This document shows, in pieces, positions 17,076 to 26,019 of a stretch of DNA of 64,000 nucleotides. The DNA comes from Flavobacteriales bacterium (lineage in GTDB: Bacteria; Bacteroidota; Bacteroidia; Flavobacteriales_F; PHOS-HE28): the NCBI GenBank assembly GCA_016710685.1, contig JADJVC010000010.1, positions 62,001 to 126,000 of the forward strand. Reading direction: 5' to 3'. The notes below the pieces were generated by a model that had not been told where the DNA came from, ran no database searches, and saw only the letters and a program-made list of their open reading frames with translations. Positions within the stretch are counted from its first letter, which is position 1; each line of letters starts with the position of its first letter. The position numbers were made by a program, and so were the translations under genes.

Positions 17076-18371
17076 ATGCGCTACACCCCCCTCTCCGCCG
17101 CCACCTACCGTGAACACCGTGCCCGCTTCCGCAAGGCCATGGAAAAAGGCGGCCTTGCCGTATTCCACAGCAACGACATCATGCCCACCAGCGCGGACGG
17201 TTCCATGCCGTTCCACCAAGCGGCGGACATCTTCCACCTCAGCGGCATCGATCAGGAAGAAACCGTGTTGCTGCTCTTTCCGGACGCATTCGACCCGAAG
17301 GACCGCGAGATCCTCTTTGTACGCGAAACCAGCCCGAGCATCGCGATTTGGGAAGGTGCGAAATTGACACAGAAGCAGGCCACCGGGCAAAGTGGCATCG
17401 CCACCGTGCTGTGGACCAGCAGTTATGATGCCACCCTGCAGCGCCTGCTGCCGCAGGCCAAGAACATTTACCTCAACAGCAACGAACACCTGCGCCAAGG
17501 CAACGAGGTGGAAACGCGTGAAGAGCGCAAGAACAAAGAACTGTGCGCCAAATATCCGTTGTATGAAGTGAAGCGTAGCGCGCCCACCATGCACCGCATC
17601 CGCTCGCGGAAAACGAAAGAGGAGATCGCGCAGATCCAGAATGCGGTGAACATCACCGCAAAGGCGTTCCAGCGCGTGTTGCGCTTTGTGAAACCGGGCG
17701 TGAAGGAGTACGAGATCGAAGCGGAGATCACCCACGAGTTCCTGCGCAACGGCTCGCGCGGACATGCCTACACGCCCATCATCGCCAGCGGCTACAACGC
17801 GTGCGTGCTGCACTACATCACCAACGACGATACATGCAAAAGCGGTGATGTGATCCTGATGGATTTCGGCTGCGAGTATGGCGGCTATGCCAGTGATCTC
17901 AGCCGCAGCATCCCGGTGAGCGGCAAGTTCACCAAGCGCCAGCGCGATGTGTACAACGCAGTGCTGAACGTGCAGAAGGCCGCAACCAAACTGCTGCTCC
18001 CCGGCGTTTACCTCGCGGACTACCACAAGAAAGTGGGAGTGTTGATGGAGAAGGAACTGATCGGTCTGGGCCTGTTGGACAAGAAGGCAGTGGCCAAACA
18101 GGACCCGGAAAAGCCGCTCTACAAAAAGTACTTCATGCACGGCACCAGCCACTTCTTAGGCTTGGATGTGCATGATGTGGGCCTGTGGCACGAGCCGATA
18201 GTAGAGGGCATGGTCTTCACTGTGGAACCAGGCATCTACATCCCGGAGGAAAACCTCGGCATCCGCATCGAGAACAACATCCTGGTGACCAAGAATGGGC
18301 AGGTGGACCTCTTCAAGAACATTCCACGCGAGGTGGATGAGATTGAGGCATTGATGAAGAAGGGGAAGTAG
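17076..18371 (+). CDS. pepP: Xaa-Pro aminopeptidase (aminopeptidase P)
   Basis: 431 residues from MRYTPLS; an in-frame Met six codons upstream is less likely because homologues begin at this motif. N-terminal creatinase-like domain, then the pita-bread M24 fold. All five metal ligands are visible: Asp263 and Asp274 (MDFGCEYGGYASDLSRS), His359 (GTSHFLGLDVHD), Glu384 (VEPGIYIPEE) and Glu399 (IRIENN). It removes an N-terminal residue ahead of proline in the cytoplasm. Monocistronic. Confidence 0.95.
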   Translation: MRYTPLSAATYREHRARFRKAMEKGGLAVFHSNDIMPTSADGSMPFHQAADIFHLSGIDQEETVLLLFPDAFDPKDREILFVRETSPSIAIWEGAKLTQKQATGQSGIATVLWTSSYDATLQRLLPQAKNIYLNSNEHLRQGNEVETREERKNKELCAKYPLYEVKRSAPTMHRIRSRKTKEEIAQIQNAVNITAKAFQRVLRFVKPGVKEYEIEAEITHEFLRNGSRGHAYTPIIASGYNACVLHYITNDDTCKSGDVILMDFGCEYGGYASDLSRSIPVSGKFTKRQRDVYNAVLNVQKAATKLLLPGVYLADYHKKVGVLMEKELIGLGLLDKKAVAKQDPEKPLYKKYFMHGTSHFLGLDVHDVGLWHEPIVEGMVFTVEPGIYIPEENLGIRIENNILVTKNGQVDLFKNIPREVDEIEALMKKGK

Positions 18372-18570
18372 GGGGGCGGCGTGGTGGCACGGCGCGCACA
18401 CGCTTTTGAGCGATTTCATTGTGTGGACAATATGGACAGGCGTGTACGCTGTCCACCCCGTCCACTTGATTCTTGCATGAAGTGCAAAAACGAATGGCGT
18501 TTGGCAACGGGCAGTCGCACTTTCCGCCCCAATGTGAAATCTTCTATATTTCCCGCCCCAAATCACATTC

Positions 18571-19518
18571 ATGCTTATTCGCGTTCCTTTTGCATTTGCC
18601 GCACTGGCCTTTGCCACCGCCCTGTTCGCCGCCCCGCAAACCCCGCCCGAAAGCGAGGAACCGGAGATAAGCGACGAACAGATGGAAGCGCATACCAAGG
18701 CGCTGATCGATTCACTGGAAGGATCCTATACCTACCAGCACGGCGTTATTCAGGTGGGCGGTGATGTGGCTACGTTGAACGTGCCGGACGGCTTCAAATT
18801 CCTGGATGCCGAGCAGAGTAAGCAGGTGATCGTGGACGTGTGGGACAACCCGCCCGATGTTGCAGAGAGCGTGCTGGGCATGATAATTCCAACTTACTCC
18901 GGCGTTCTCGACAATGCCTTCGCGTTCGTGGTGGAATATGATGACATGGGCTACGTAAGCGACGAGGACGCCGACGACATCGACTACGACGATATGATGA
19001 CCGGATTGAAGAAGGACGATGCCGAGGAGAACAAGCACCGGCAAGAAGCAGGCTACGGAACCTTGGAATTGGTCGGCTGGGCTTCGCAACCCTACTACGA
19101 CAAGGAGCACAAGGTGCTGCACTGGGCCAAGGAATTGCACGCCGAAGATGCGGACGGTAACACCCTGAACTATAACGTGCGCGTGCTGGGCCGCAAAGGC
19201 GTTTTGATTTTGAACGCAGTTGCGGGCATGACCGAATTGGACTCCGTGAAGGAGAACATTCCGGCCGTGCTCAGCATGGCGAAGTTCAATCCCGGCTACA
19301 CCTACGAGGAGTTCGACAGCAGCATCGACGATGTGGCCGCTTGGACCATCGGCGGTCTTGTAGCGGGGAAAGTGTTGGCCAAGGTGGGCTTGTTCGCACT
19401 GCTCTTGAAGAACATCAAATTGATCATCCTTGCGATCGGTGGCGGCGGTGTAGCGGCTTGGCGGTTCTTCACGGGGAGGAAGAAGAAGGATGGCCCGGAG
19501 GATTATCCCAAGGCGTAA
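18571..19518 (+). CDS. DUF2167 family membrane protein
   Basis: 315 residues. Signal peptide (about 1-21), then the DUF2167 domain: VQVGGDVATLNVPDGFKFLD-type segment, WDNPPDVAESVLGMIIP, GYVSDEDADDIDYDDMMTGLK, GWASQPYYDKEHKVLHWAKEL. Near the C-terminus VAAWTIGGLVAGKVLAKVGLF and a second helix anchor it to the membrane before a basic tail. The family is widespread in Proteobacteria and Bacteroidota; function unknown. TATATTTC at 18545-18552 matches seven of eight -7 box positions, 19 bp from the ATG. Confidence 0.9.
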   Translation: MLIRVPFAFAALAFATALFAAPQTPPESEEPEISDEQMEAHTKALIDSLEGSYTYQHGVIQVGGDVATLNVPDGFKFLDAEQSKQVIVDVWDNPPDVAESVLGMIIPTYSGVLDNAFAFVVEYDDMGYVSDEDADDIDYDDMMTGLKKDDAEENKHRQEAGYGTLELVGWASQPYYDKEHKVLHWAKELHAEDADGNTLNYNVRVLGRKGVLILNAVAGMTELDSVKENIPAVLSMAKFNPGYTYEEFDSSIDDVAAWTIGGLVAGKVLAKVGLFALLLKNIKLIILAIGGGGVAAWRFFTGRKKKDGPEDYPKA

Positions 19519-19533
19519 GTCGCAATTCCTCGT

Positions 19534-21717
19534 TCACTCTTTCACCACCTTCCCCACTGCAACACGACCCTCGTATTCGATCCGCAGGAAGTACACGCCG
19601 CTTGCCCAGCGCGAAATAGCCAAGGCAAACACACCTTGGCTCATAGTGGATTCAACGGGCACGTTGCGGCCCATGGCATCCGCGGCAATGAGCTTTGTTT
19701 TGCTTGTGTTGAAGGGCACCGCTACATACACGGTTGACCCGGCGGGGCTGGGCCAAATGGTCATGTTTTCCGCAATCTTTTCGTTGATCCCGGTTACACC
19801 GAGCACTTTCGTTACCGCGTGGTAGGCATTCAATTTTCCCATGCCCCAACGCGTGTCGCCCTGGGCGGGGACCATGCCAGTTTGGTTGTCGGTGAGCGCG
19901 GTGGTCTTGATGATATCCTTGATCTGTGCGGGCGTAAGCGTGGGGTCGGCCTCCAACATCAGCGCTACGGCACCGGCCACGGCAGGCGACGACATGCTGG
20001 TACCACTGAAGCGGGCGAAGGGATAGGTGCGCCCCATGAACGGCACGTTCGCCACAGCCGTATAACCGTTGTCCGTGAATGAGCTGATGGATGAAGCCAC
20101 GTTGTTGCCCGGTGCGGTAATGTCCGGTTTGATACGTTCATCCAGTGTTGGGCCGGTGGACGAAAAACTGGCGATGGCTCCCGAGACCAATTGGCCTCCG
20201 GAGGTAAAATAGTCGGAACTGCATGCGGCCACGGAGATCACGCTTTCGGCACAAGTAGGCTCGCCAATGCCGTAGAGCGCGTCGCCCGCGGTCCAACCGG
20301 TTTGCCCGCTCAGGAAGGCTTGGCCCCAGTTGCCCACGTCGTTGCTTAGCTCCGTCACGTTCCAAAAATGCACCGATCCCGAAGGAGCAGTGGCACGAAA
20401 GAGAATGATCAACGCCGTGTTCGTGTTCTTGATGCGCAGCCGGAAGTGCGGCCTGTTGTTCAACGGATTCGAAGCATCACAGGCGAGATTGAAAAAGATG
20501 GTATCGTTGCCCTGCACAAGCAACGAATCAAGGTATGCGGGTTGCGTTGCGGTGTGGTACCATGGCGATTCCTGCAACGGCTGATAGTTGCTGTTCAACA
20601 CCGAAAAGCTGGCGGAAAATGAACCGCCTTCCTCACCCCACATCGTAATGCTCTGGCCCCACATATTGGGGTTGGCGCTGTAGGAGTAGAACTGTACGCG
20701 GCTGCGCAGCGTATCGCCGGAGAAATCCTTTTTGATGTGGAAATTCACACCGCCGTTGTTGCCCCCGGAGCTCACGAACGTTACGCCTTCATCGGAAAGA
20801 CCGTCAAGGAACTGGCTCAGCAGGGAATGGCCGTCCAGCGTGCCCATGTAGTATAGGCCCCAGCTCATGTTCACCACTAAGCGCTTGCCGTCCTGCTGCG
20901 CCGTTTGTTGCATCCAAGCGAGGCCGTCCATGGCCGCTGCGGCATCCACCAGAAAAGTGCAGAAGAGGTATTGCGCGTCGAAGGCAACACCGCGGTAGCT
21001 GGTGCCAGCGCCGCCACCACCCGCGATGCCCGCAACATGCGAGCCGTGCGTTGCGAAGCTGTAGATGTTGGCCGTGTCGCTTTCAGCTGCCAGCAGGTCG
21101 GCCGTGTTGGTGAATTCAGCACCGTAACCGAAGTTGGCGGGAGCAGGACCTATTTGGCGGAACTGGTCCCAAGCAGCACGCACGCGGCTGGCCGCCATGG
21201 CGGTGTCGTAGAACATCGGGTGCGTGTAGTCGAAGCCCCAATCAAGCACGCCGATCAGCACGCCATCGCCGGTGTATGGTTGTGGTAAATAAATCCCCTG
21301 CTGCACGCTGTCCGCATGGATGGACTTCACCAACTTGTCCAGCGTAGGCTTCGCTTTGCCCGCCAGCTCGGCGTATTCCAGACCGGGCGCGTTCCGTACT
21401 TCATCCAAATGGAAAACATCAACGCGGAAAGAGAGCACATGACCGACCTGAGCACCGACATGAAAAACGGATTCATCCCAAGCAGCGGGATCGAAGCTGT
21501 CGTTCACCTTCCCCAGAAAACCTACCATGCAGTGCCCGTGCATCATAGCGGTCGGATATTTCCCCTGCGTTTGTAAGGTGAGTTTGTGCGCATCAGGTTG
21601 GCGTTCCGCAACAGCCTGCAGCTCCGCGATACCGGCCTGCGTTTCAGCGGGAAGCCATGTTTGTGCGTTGAGCGAAGTGGTGAAGAGGAGCGTGGCGAAG
21701 AGTACAGTCCGTGTCAT
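19534..21717 (-). CDS. Secreted subtilisin-like (S8) protease with T9SS type A domain
   Basis: 727 residues from MTRTVLFATLLFTTSLNAQ, a clear signal peptide; the frame stays open 12 codons further upstream. Catalytic triad: Asp159 in GVLDWGFDYTHP, His224 in THGSHVAGIAGG, Ser574 in SGTSMSSPAVAGAVALM. The insert between His and Ser is long (about 350 residues), as in Bacteroidota C5a-peptidase-like enzymes. The last 75 residues (MTIWPSPAGSTVYV ... SGVYFLRIEYEGR...VGKVVKE) are a type A sorting domain, so the enzyme should be exported by the type IX system. Confidence 0.93.
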   Translation of the reverse strand: MTRTVLFATLLFTTSLNAQTWLPAETQAGIAELQAVAERQPDAHKLTLQTQGKYPTAMMHGHCMVGFLGKVNDSFDPAAWDESVFHVGAQVGHVLSFRVDVFHLDEVRNAPGLEYAELAGKAKPTLDKLVKSIHADSVQQGIYLPQPYTGDGVLIGVLDWGFDYTHPMFYDTAMAASRVRAAWDQFRQIGPAPANFGYGAEFTNTADLLAAESDTANIYSFATHGSHVAGIAGGGGAGTSYRGVAFDAQYLFCTFLVDAAAAMDGLAWMQQTAQQDGKRLVVNMSWGLYYMGTLDGHSLLSQFLDGLSDEGVTFVSSGGNNGGVNFHIKKDFSGDTLRSRVQFYSYSANPNMWGQSITMWGEEGGSFSASFSVLNSNYQPLQESPWYHTATQPAYLDSLLVQGNDTIFFNLACDASNPLNNRPHFRLRIKNTNTALIILFRATAPSGSVHFWNVTELSNDVGNWGQAFLSGQTGWTAGDALYGIGEPTCAESVISVAACSSDYFTSGGQLVSGAIASFSSTGPTLDERIKPDITAPGNNVASSISSFTDNGYTAVANVPFMGRTYPFARFSGTSMSSPAVAGAVALMLEADPTLTPAQIKDIIKTTALTDNQTGMVPAQGDTRWGMGKLNAYHAVTKVLGVTGINEKIAENMTIWPSPAGSTVYVAVPFNTSKTKLIAADAMGRNVPVESTMSQGVFALAISRWASGVYFLRIEYEGRVAVGKVVKE

Positions 21718-21794
21718 GTTGTCGGCGTTGAACAGCGAAGGTCGTGCATTCATTTGTTAGTTGTCCATTGTATGCTGCTGCCACTGGCCGCTGC

Positions 21795-22570
21795 CTACTG
21801 GCCTTCAGGAACCAATCCACCAGCCGCACGTCGATCGCGGGATCCTTCGCGTTCACCAATTCCTTGAACTTCTTCACATCGCTAAAACCGTTCGTGCCGC
21901 GGTAGTGGTAGGGATACACCACCTTGGGCTTGAAAGCGAGCACGGCATCGGCGGCCTCATCCACATCCATGGTGTACGGCAGGTTCATGCAGACGAAAGC
22001 GATGTCGATATTTTGCAGTGCGCGCATTTCCGGGATGCCTTGCGTATCACCGCTGATGTAAATGCGTTTGCCGCCGAGCGTGAGCACGTAGCCGTTGCCG
22101 CGTCCTTTCGGGTGGAACGCATCGGGTGAGGGTGGCAGGTTGTACATGGGGATCCCCGTGATGAGCACGTTGTTCAATTCGATCTCTTCGCCGTTCGCCA
22201 TGGTTGAACATTTTTCTTGCAAGCGTGCGGGCAGCAGTTCCACCACGGCTTTCGGTGCCACGATGCGTGTATGGTCCAACGGAAGTGCGGCCAGTGTCGC
22301 GGTGTCCAAGTGGTCTGGGTGGATGTCGGTGATCAACACAAGGTCCGGTGCCGGGTAGTTGGCGAAGCGCTCCGGGCCGGTATGCGGGTCCACGTAGATC
22401 GTCGTTTTGCCGTATTGCAGCACCATGGATGAATGGTGGACGGGATGGAACAGCACACTGTCCGCAATAGTGGGCGGGGCGATAGTTTCCAATGTCGTTG
22501 TTGCTTCGCCGGTGGTTGGCGAAGTGCAGGCGAGAAGCGGAAGTACGAGCAGCGTGAAGAAGGTTTTCAT
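21795..22570 (-). CDS. MBL-fold metallo-hydrolase (UlaG-like lipoprotein), frameshifted near its end
   Basis: Metallo-beta-lactamase-fold protein with a lipoprotein signal (LPLLAC). Zinc-site motifs are of the UlaG-like kind: HHSSMVLQYGKTTIYVDPH, TDIHPDHLD and ISGDTQGIPEM. As sequenced, the frame reads past the natural end to 21644, into the subtilase gene. Adding one C to the CC run near 21810 (minus strand TTCCT to TTCCCT) gives DWFPEGQ and a TAG at 21795, the ending expected for this family; without it the tail is translated intergenic filler. Corrected length is 258 residues. Confidence 0.85.
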
Positions 22571-22641
22571 GGGCGATGTGATCGAGATGATCCGAAGGTA
22601 CTGCGTCGAGTGCTGATCAACTGGATGTTTACTTTGACTCC

Positions 22642-23589
22642 ATGCAAAACCGCACCATCGGGAAAAGTGACCTTCATGTTGCGCCCTTAGCTTTCGGCGG
22701 AAACGTCTTCGGCTGGACGGTTGATGAGGCCACCTCGTTCAAGCTCTTGGATGCTTTTGTGGCAGGTGGCTTCAACCTGATCGACACGGCAGACATGTAT
22801 TCTACGTGGGCCCCCGGCCATGTAGGCGGCGAGTCTGAAACCGTGGTGGGCAAATGGTTAAAAGCGCGTGGAAATCGGAGAAACGTTGTGATCGCAACCA
22901 AAGTGGGCGGCGACATGGGTGAAGGGAAGAACCTACGGAAAGACTACATCCTGCGGGCCGTGGAAAATTCGCTAAAGCGCTTGCGCACGGACTACATCGA
23001 CCTGTACCAAACACATTGGGACGATCTTGAAACACCGGTCACAGAAACGTTGGAAGCCTTGGACATGCTGGTAAAAAACGGCAAGGTCCGCTGCATCGGT
23101 GCGTCCAACTACACACCGGAACGCTTGCTGGAATCCATGCGCGTTTGTGCGGAAAATGGTTATGTAAAATACGTGTCGTTGCAGCCGCGCTACAACCTTT
23201 TCGACCGCGCAGAATTTGAGCGGGACTACGCACCCATCTGCGCCGAACACGGCATAGGCGTGCTCAACTATTTCGCATTGGCCAGCGGTTTCCTAACGGG
23301 CAAATACCGCAGCGAAACGGACTTCGGCAAAAGCGTGCGTGGCAGCAGCATGCCCAAATACCTCACGCCGCACGGCCTGAAAATTTTAGCCGCGTTGGAC
23401 GCTGTTTCCAAGCGCCACGGCAGCACGCCCGCAGCGGTATCGCTGGCATGGCTCATGGCGCGCCCACACATAACCGCACCTATCGCAAGCGCCACCAGCA
23501 TCGCGCAGTTGAACGAGCTCATGTCCGCAACGGAGCTGCACTTGAGCGAAGCGGATATGGCGGAGCTGAATGCTGCGAGTGGGTATTGA
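22642..23589 (+). CDS. Aldo/keto reductase
   Basis: 315 residues, full length for the family. The catalytic tetrad is recognisable: Asp48 and Tyr53 in NLIDTADMYSTW, Lys in VIATKVGG, His in DLYQTHWDD. The C-terminal NADPH-binding part has APIASATSIAQLNELMSATE. It resembles the YhdN/Tas-like AKR group (PLAFGGNVFGWTVDE at the N-terminus); substrate unknown. TTTACTTTGACTCC directly ahead of the ATG contains a near -7 box. Confidence 0.92.
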   Translation: MQNRTIGKSDLHVAPLAFGGNVFGWTVDEATSFKLLDAFVAGGFNLIDTADMYSTWAPGHVGGESETVVGKWLKARGNRRNVVIATKVGGDMGEGKNLRKDYILRAVENSLKRLRTDYIDLYQTHWDDLETPVTETLEALDMLVKNGKVRCIGASNYTPERLLESMRVCAENGYVKYVSLQPRYNLFDRAEFERDYAPICAEHGIGVLNYFALASGFLTGKYRSETDFGKSVRGSSMPKYLTPHGLKILAALDAVSKRHGSTPAAVSLAWLMARPHITAPIASATSIAQLNELMSATELHLSEADMAELNAASGY

Positions 23590-23754
23590 GACTATATCAG
23601 TTGGCAGTGGCAGTTGGCAGCCGTGCGGCAGTCGGCTAATCACCAGTCACCAGCCAACAATCACCCTTTGCATTCTCCGCGTCTCCGCGCCCTCGCCTGC
23701 GCGTAGCCGCTTCGGCGAAGCACGGTCTGCGGCCAATCACTTTTTCTCGAATCT

Positions 23755-24201
23755 CTACTTATCTTCCTCAAAATCCAGCACAGCCGAATTCATGCAGAAC
23801 CGCTTCCCGGTAGGCTTCGGCCCATCATCGAAGATATGCCCGAGGTGGCTGTCGCAGCGGCCGCAGAGCACTTCGGTGCGCACCATGCCGAAGGTTTTAT
23901 CGCTCTCGTATCGCACGCTGTCCGGCCTTATGGCCTCGAAGAAACTGGGCCAGCCGCAACTGCTGCCGAATTTGCTGTCGCTGCGGAAAAGTGCGTTGCC
24001 GCACACGGCGCAGTAGTACATGCCGAGGCCGTCGGCATCCCAAAGTTTTCCGGTAAAGGCGCGCTCGGTGCCTTTCTCACGAGCCACATGGTACACGTCA
24101 TCGGGCAGGATGCGTTTCCATTCCGTGTCAGGCACATCGAGATGTGCGGTATCAGTGCGGGAATAATGGGGATTGGTAGTGCGGGAATCTGTTGCGGACA
24201 T
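23755..24201 (-). CDS. msrB: Peptide-methionine (R)-S-oxide reductase
   Basis: 148 residues. Zinc-binding Cys pairs CAVCGNALF and CGRCDSHLGHIF, the DSKFGSSCGWPSFFEAI motif, and catalytic Cys136 in RFCMNSAVLDF make this a complete MsrB. It reduces the R form of methionine sulfoxide in proteins, with thioredoxin as donor. No signal peptide, so cytoplasmic. TAACTTTA on the minus strand at 24207-24214, six bases ahead of the ATG, is a seven-of-eight -7 box. Confidence 0.96.
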   Translation of the reverse strand: MSATDSRTTNPHYSRTDTAHLDVPDTEWKRILPDDVYHVAREKGTERAFTGKLWDADGLGMYYCAVCGNALFRSDSKFGSSCGWPSFFEAIRPDSVRYESDKTFGMVRTEVLCGRCDSHLGHIFDDGPKPTGKRFCMNSAVLDFEEDK

Positions 24202-24307
24202 GGGAATAAAGTTACGGACTTCCTGAATGGCACGACCGCTCGACCTTACGGCCGACCGCTCTTCCTGATTCCGATTCAGGCACGCGGGAATTCGTCAACT
24301 TCGGACT

Positions 24308-24697
24308 ATGAAACATCACCTCTCCACCCTCAGCGTGCTGCATTATGTGTACGGCGTGATCGTTTGCCTTGGCGGATTTGCCTTGTTGACCTTGGTGTTC
24401 GCCGGTTCGTTCTTGAACAGCTCCTGGTTCCTGCAACAGGGCGGCAAAGCGCCGCCTGTCTGGTTGGGTTCCTTCCTGCACATCTTGGGCTGGGGCTTGT
24501 TCGTATTGGTCGAAATACAAGGCATCCTGAACCTCATCAGCGCGGGGAAGATCGACAAACGCACGGGCCGCACCTTCAGTCAAGTTGTAGCGGCGCTGAA
24601 CTGCCTCAACATCCCCTTCGGCATTGGCTTGGGCATCTTCACATTCGTGGTACTGGGCGACAAGGAAGTGCGCGCGGAATATGGCCTTGTGGTGTGA
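24308..24697 (+). CDS. Small membrane protein, three predicted helices
   Basis: 129 residues. Hydrophobic helices at about 12-34 (VYGVIVCLGGFALLTLVFAG), 50-72 (WLGSFLHILGWGLFVLVEIQ) and 95-117 (NIPFGIGLGIFTFVVL). The loop ISAGKIDKRTGRTFSQVVAALN is conserved-looking and basic. Similar small proteins occur beside other genes in Flavobacteriales without assigned function. Convergent with the TMEM175-like gene, with which it does not overlap once the frameshift there is corrected. Confidence 0.72.
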   Translation: MKHHLSTLSVLHYVYGVIVCLGGFALLTLVFAGSFLNSSWFLQQGGKAPPVWLGSFLHILGWGLFVLVEIQGILNLISAGKIDKRTGRTFSQVVAALNCLNIPFGIGLGIFTFVVLGDKEVRAEYGLVV

Positions 24698-24717
24698 AGG
24701 ACTGCCAGACGAGCGCT

Positions 24718-25291
24718 TTACTCCATCAACCGCTCGATCCGCCGGTCCGGAATAAACCACATCATCGCCACGGCCACATAGATCGCACCGGCGATCATCG
24801 GCTCGAAAAAAAGCGCCAGCGACCGCCACCAAATACAGCACTGCGGACATTTTGCCCTTCCAGTCATTCCCTACCGCTTTCTTCAGAATGGAATCTTTGC
24901 CTTGCATTCGGATAATGGCGTTCTGCAACATCAAATAGCCAACACCTGCCATAAAAAGCACCACACCGTACATCGCCGTGGGCCAATCCGCCATGTGGTT
25001 TTCACCCATCCAGCCGGTGACGAACGGAATCAATGACATCCAAAAGAGCAGGTGCATATTGGCCCACAGCACTGCGCCGTTCACCCGGTCGGTAGTGTGC
25101 AGCATGTGGTGGTGGTTGTTCCAATAAATGCCCACATAAATAAAGCTCAGCAGATAGCTCAGGAGTTTCGGCACAAGCGGCCTCAGGTCGGCCAGTTCCT
25201 CGCCGTGCGGTACTTTCAACTCCAGCACCATGATCGTGATGATGATCGCCATCACGCCATCGCTGAAGGCTTCCATACGGTTGGTTCCCAT
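24718..25291 (-). CDS. TMEM175/DUF1211-like potassium channel protein, frameshifted
   Basis: The N-terminus has the family signature RMEAFSDGVMAIIITIMVLEL, followed by NHHHMLHTTDRVNGAVLWANMHLLFW and further helices. As sequenced, a run of seven A at 24806-24812 shifts the frame, and translation continues to 24212 through non-coding sequence. With six A the protein ends GAFFEPMIAGAIYVAVAMMW then IPDRRIERLME with a TAA at 24718, a typical last helix, 190 residues in total. Family members form K+-selective channels. Probably an assembly error, possibly a real mutation. Confidence 0.85.
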
Positions 25292-25331
25292 GGTGTGAAT
25301 TTATCGCAGAAACGTACAGTCCAGTGCTGAT

Positions 25332-25373
25332 TGTCTGATGTCCTATGCTTGACCACGCATAAGACATCAGACA
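25332..25373. repeat. 17-bp inverted repeat between nuoI and TMEM175-like gene
   Basis: TGTCTGATGTCCTATGC (25332-25348) and GCATAAGACATCAGACA (25357-25373) pair along 17 bp with one G-T type mismatch around an 8-nt loop. It lies downstream of nuoI and 40 bp ahead of the TMEM175-like gene, so it could end the nuo transcript; there is no T run. Confidence 0.7.
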
Positions 25374-25404
25374 TAAGACAGAACGCGTCTGCGATACTCC
25401 GCAA

Positions 25405-26019
25405 TCACCGATTATGCGCAAAGTGCTTGTTCTCCTTGAACTTCAGCACGGCGGGCGTTTGGCGCTTGCTCACGTCAATGCGCTTCTTGGGATCCATCGG
25501 CTCCACCAGTTCTTCCTTGGTGAACACGAACGGCTTCCGCAGATAATCGCTTTGAACGATGCGGTCGGTGAGGAAGATCGCTTCCTTCGGGCACGCATCC
25601 TCGCAATCGCCACAGAAGATGCAGCGCAACATGTTGATCTCGTACGTCACGGCGTACTTCTCCTCACGGTAAAGATGCTCCTCGCCCTTTTTGCGTTCAC
25701 CGCTGGTCATGGTGATGGCTTCGGCGGGGCAGCTTACGGCGCATAGGCCGCAGGATGTGCAGCGCTCGCGGCCTTGCTCGTCGCGCTTCAGCACGTGCTG
25801 GCCACGGTAGATCTTGCTGAACGGGCGTTGCTGTTCGGGATACTGGATCGTGGGCCGCTTTAGGCGGAAGAAGTGCTTGATGGTGATGAACAGTCCACCA
25901 AGGATCGCAGGCAAGTAGATGCGCTCCATCAGGGACATCTTCTTCTGGCTTACCTGCTTGCCGCGGGAAGTCAGCGGTGCGAAGCCGCCCGTTACAGGCA
26001 TGTTGCTGGTGCTGCTCAT
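25405..26019 (-). CDS. nuoI: NADH-quinone oxidoreductase subunit I
   Basis: 204 residues from the ATG that overlaps the nuoH stop (ATGA). Two 4Fe-4S sets: CTSCGLCAVSCP and CIFCGDCEDACP, with a hydrophobic N-terminal segment (AILGGLFITIKHFF) that meets the membrane arm. These carry clusters N6a and N6b, relaying electrons towards quinone in Complex I. The last gene of the nuoGHI block; nuoJ does not follow. Confidence 0.96.
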   Translation of the reverse strand: MSSTSNMPVTGGFAPLTSRGKQVSQKKMSLMERIYLPAILGGLFITIKHFFRLKRPTIQYPEQQRPFSKIYRGQHVLKRDEQGRERCTSCGLCAVSCPAEAITMTSGERKKGEEHLYREEKYAVTYEINMLRCIFCGDCEDACPKEAIFLTDRIVQSDYLRKPFVFTKEELVEPMDPKKRIDVSKRQTPAVLKFKENKHFAHNR

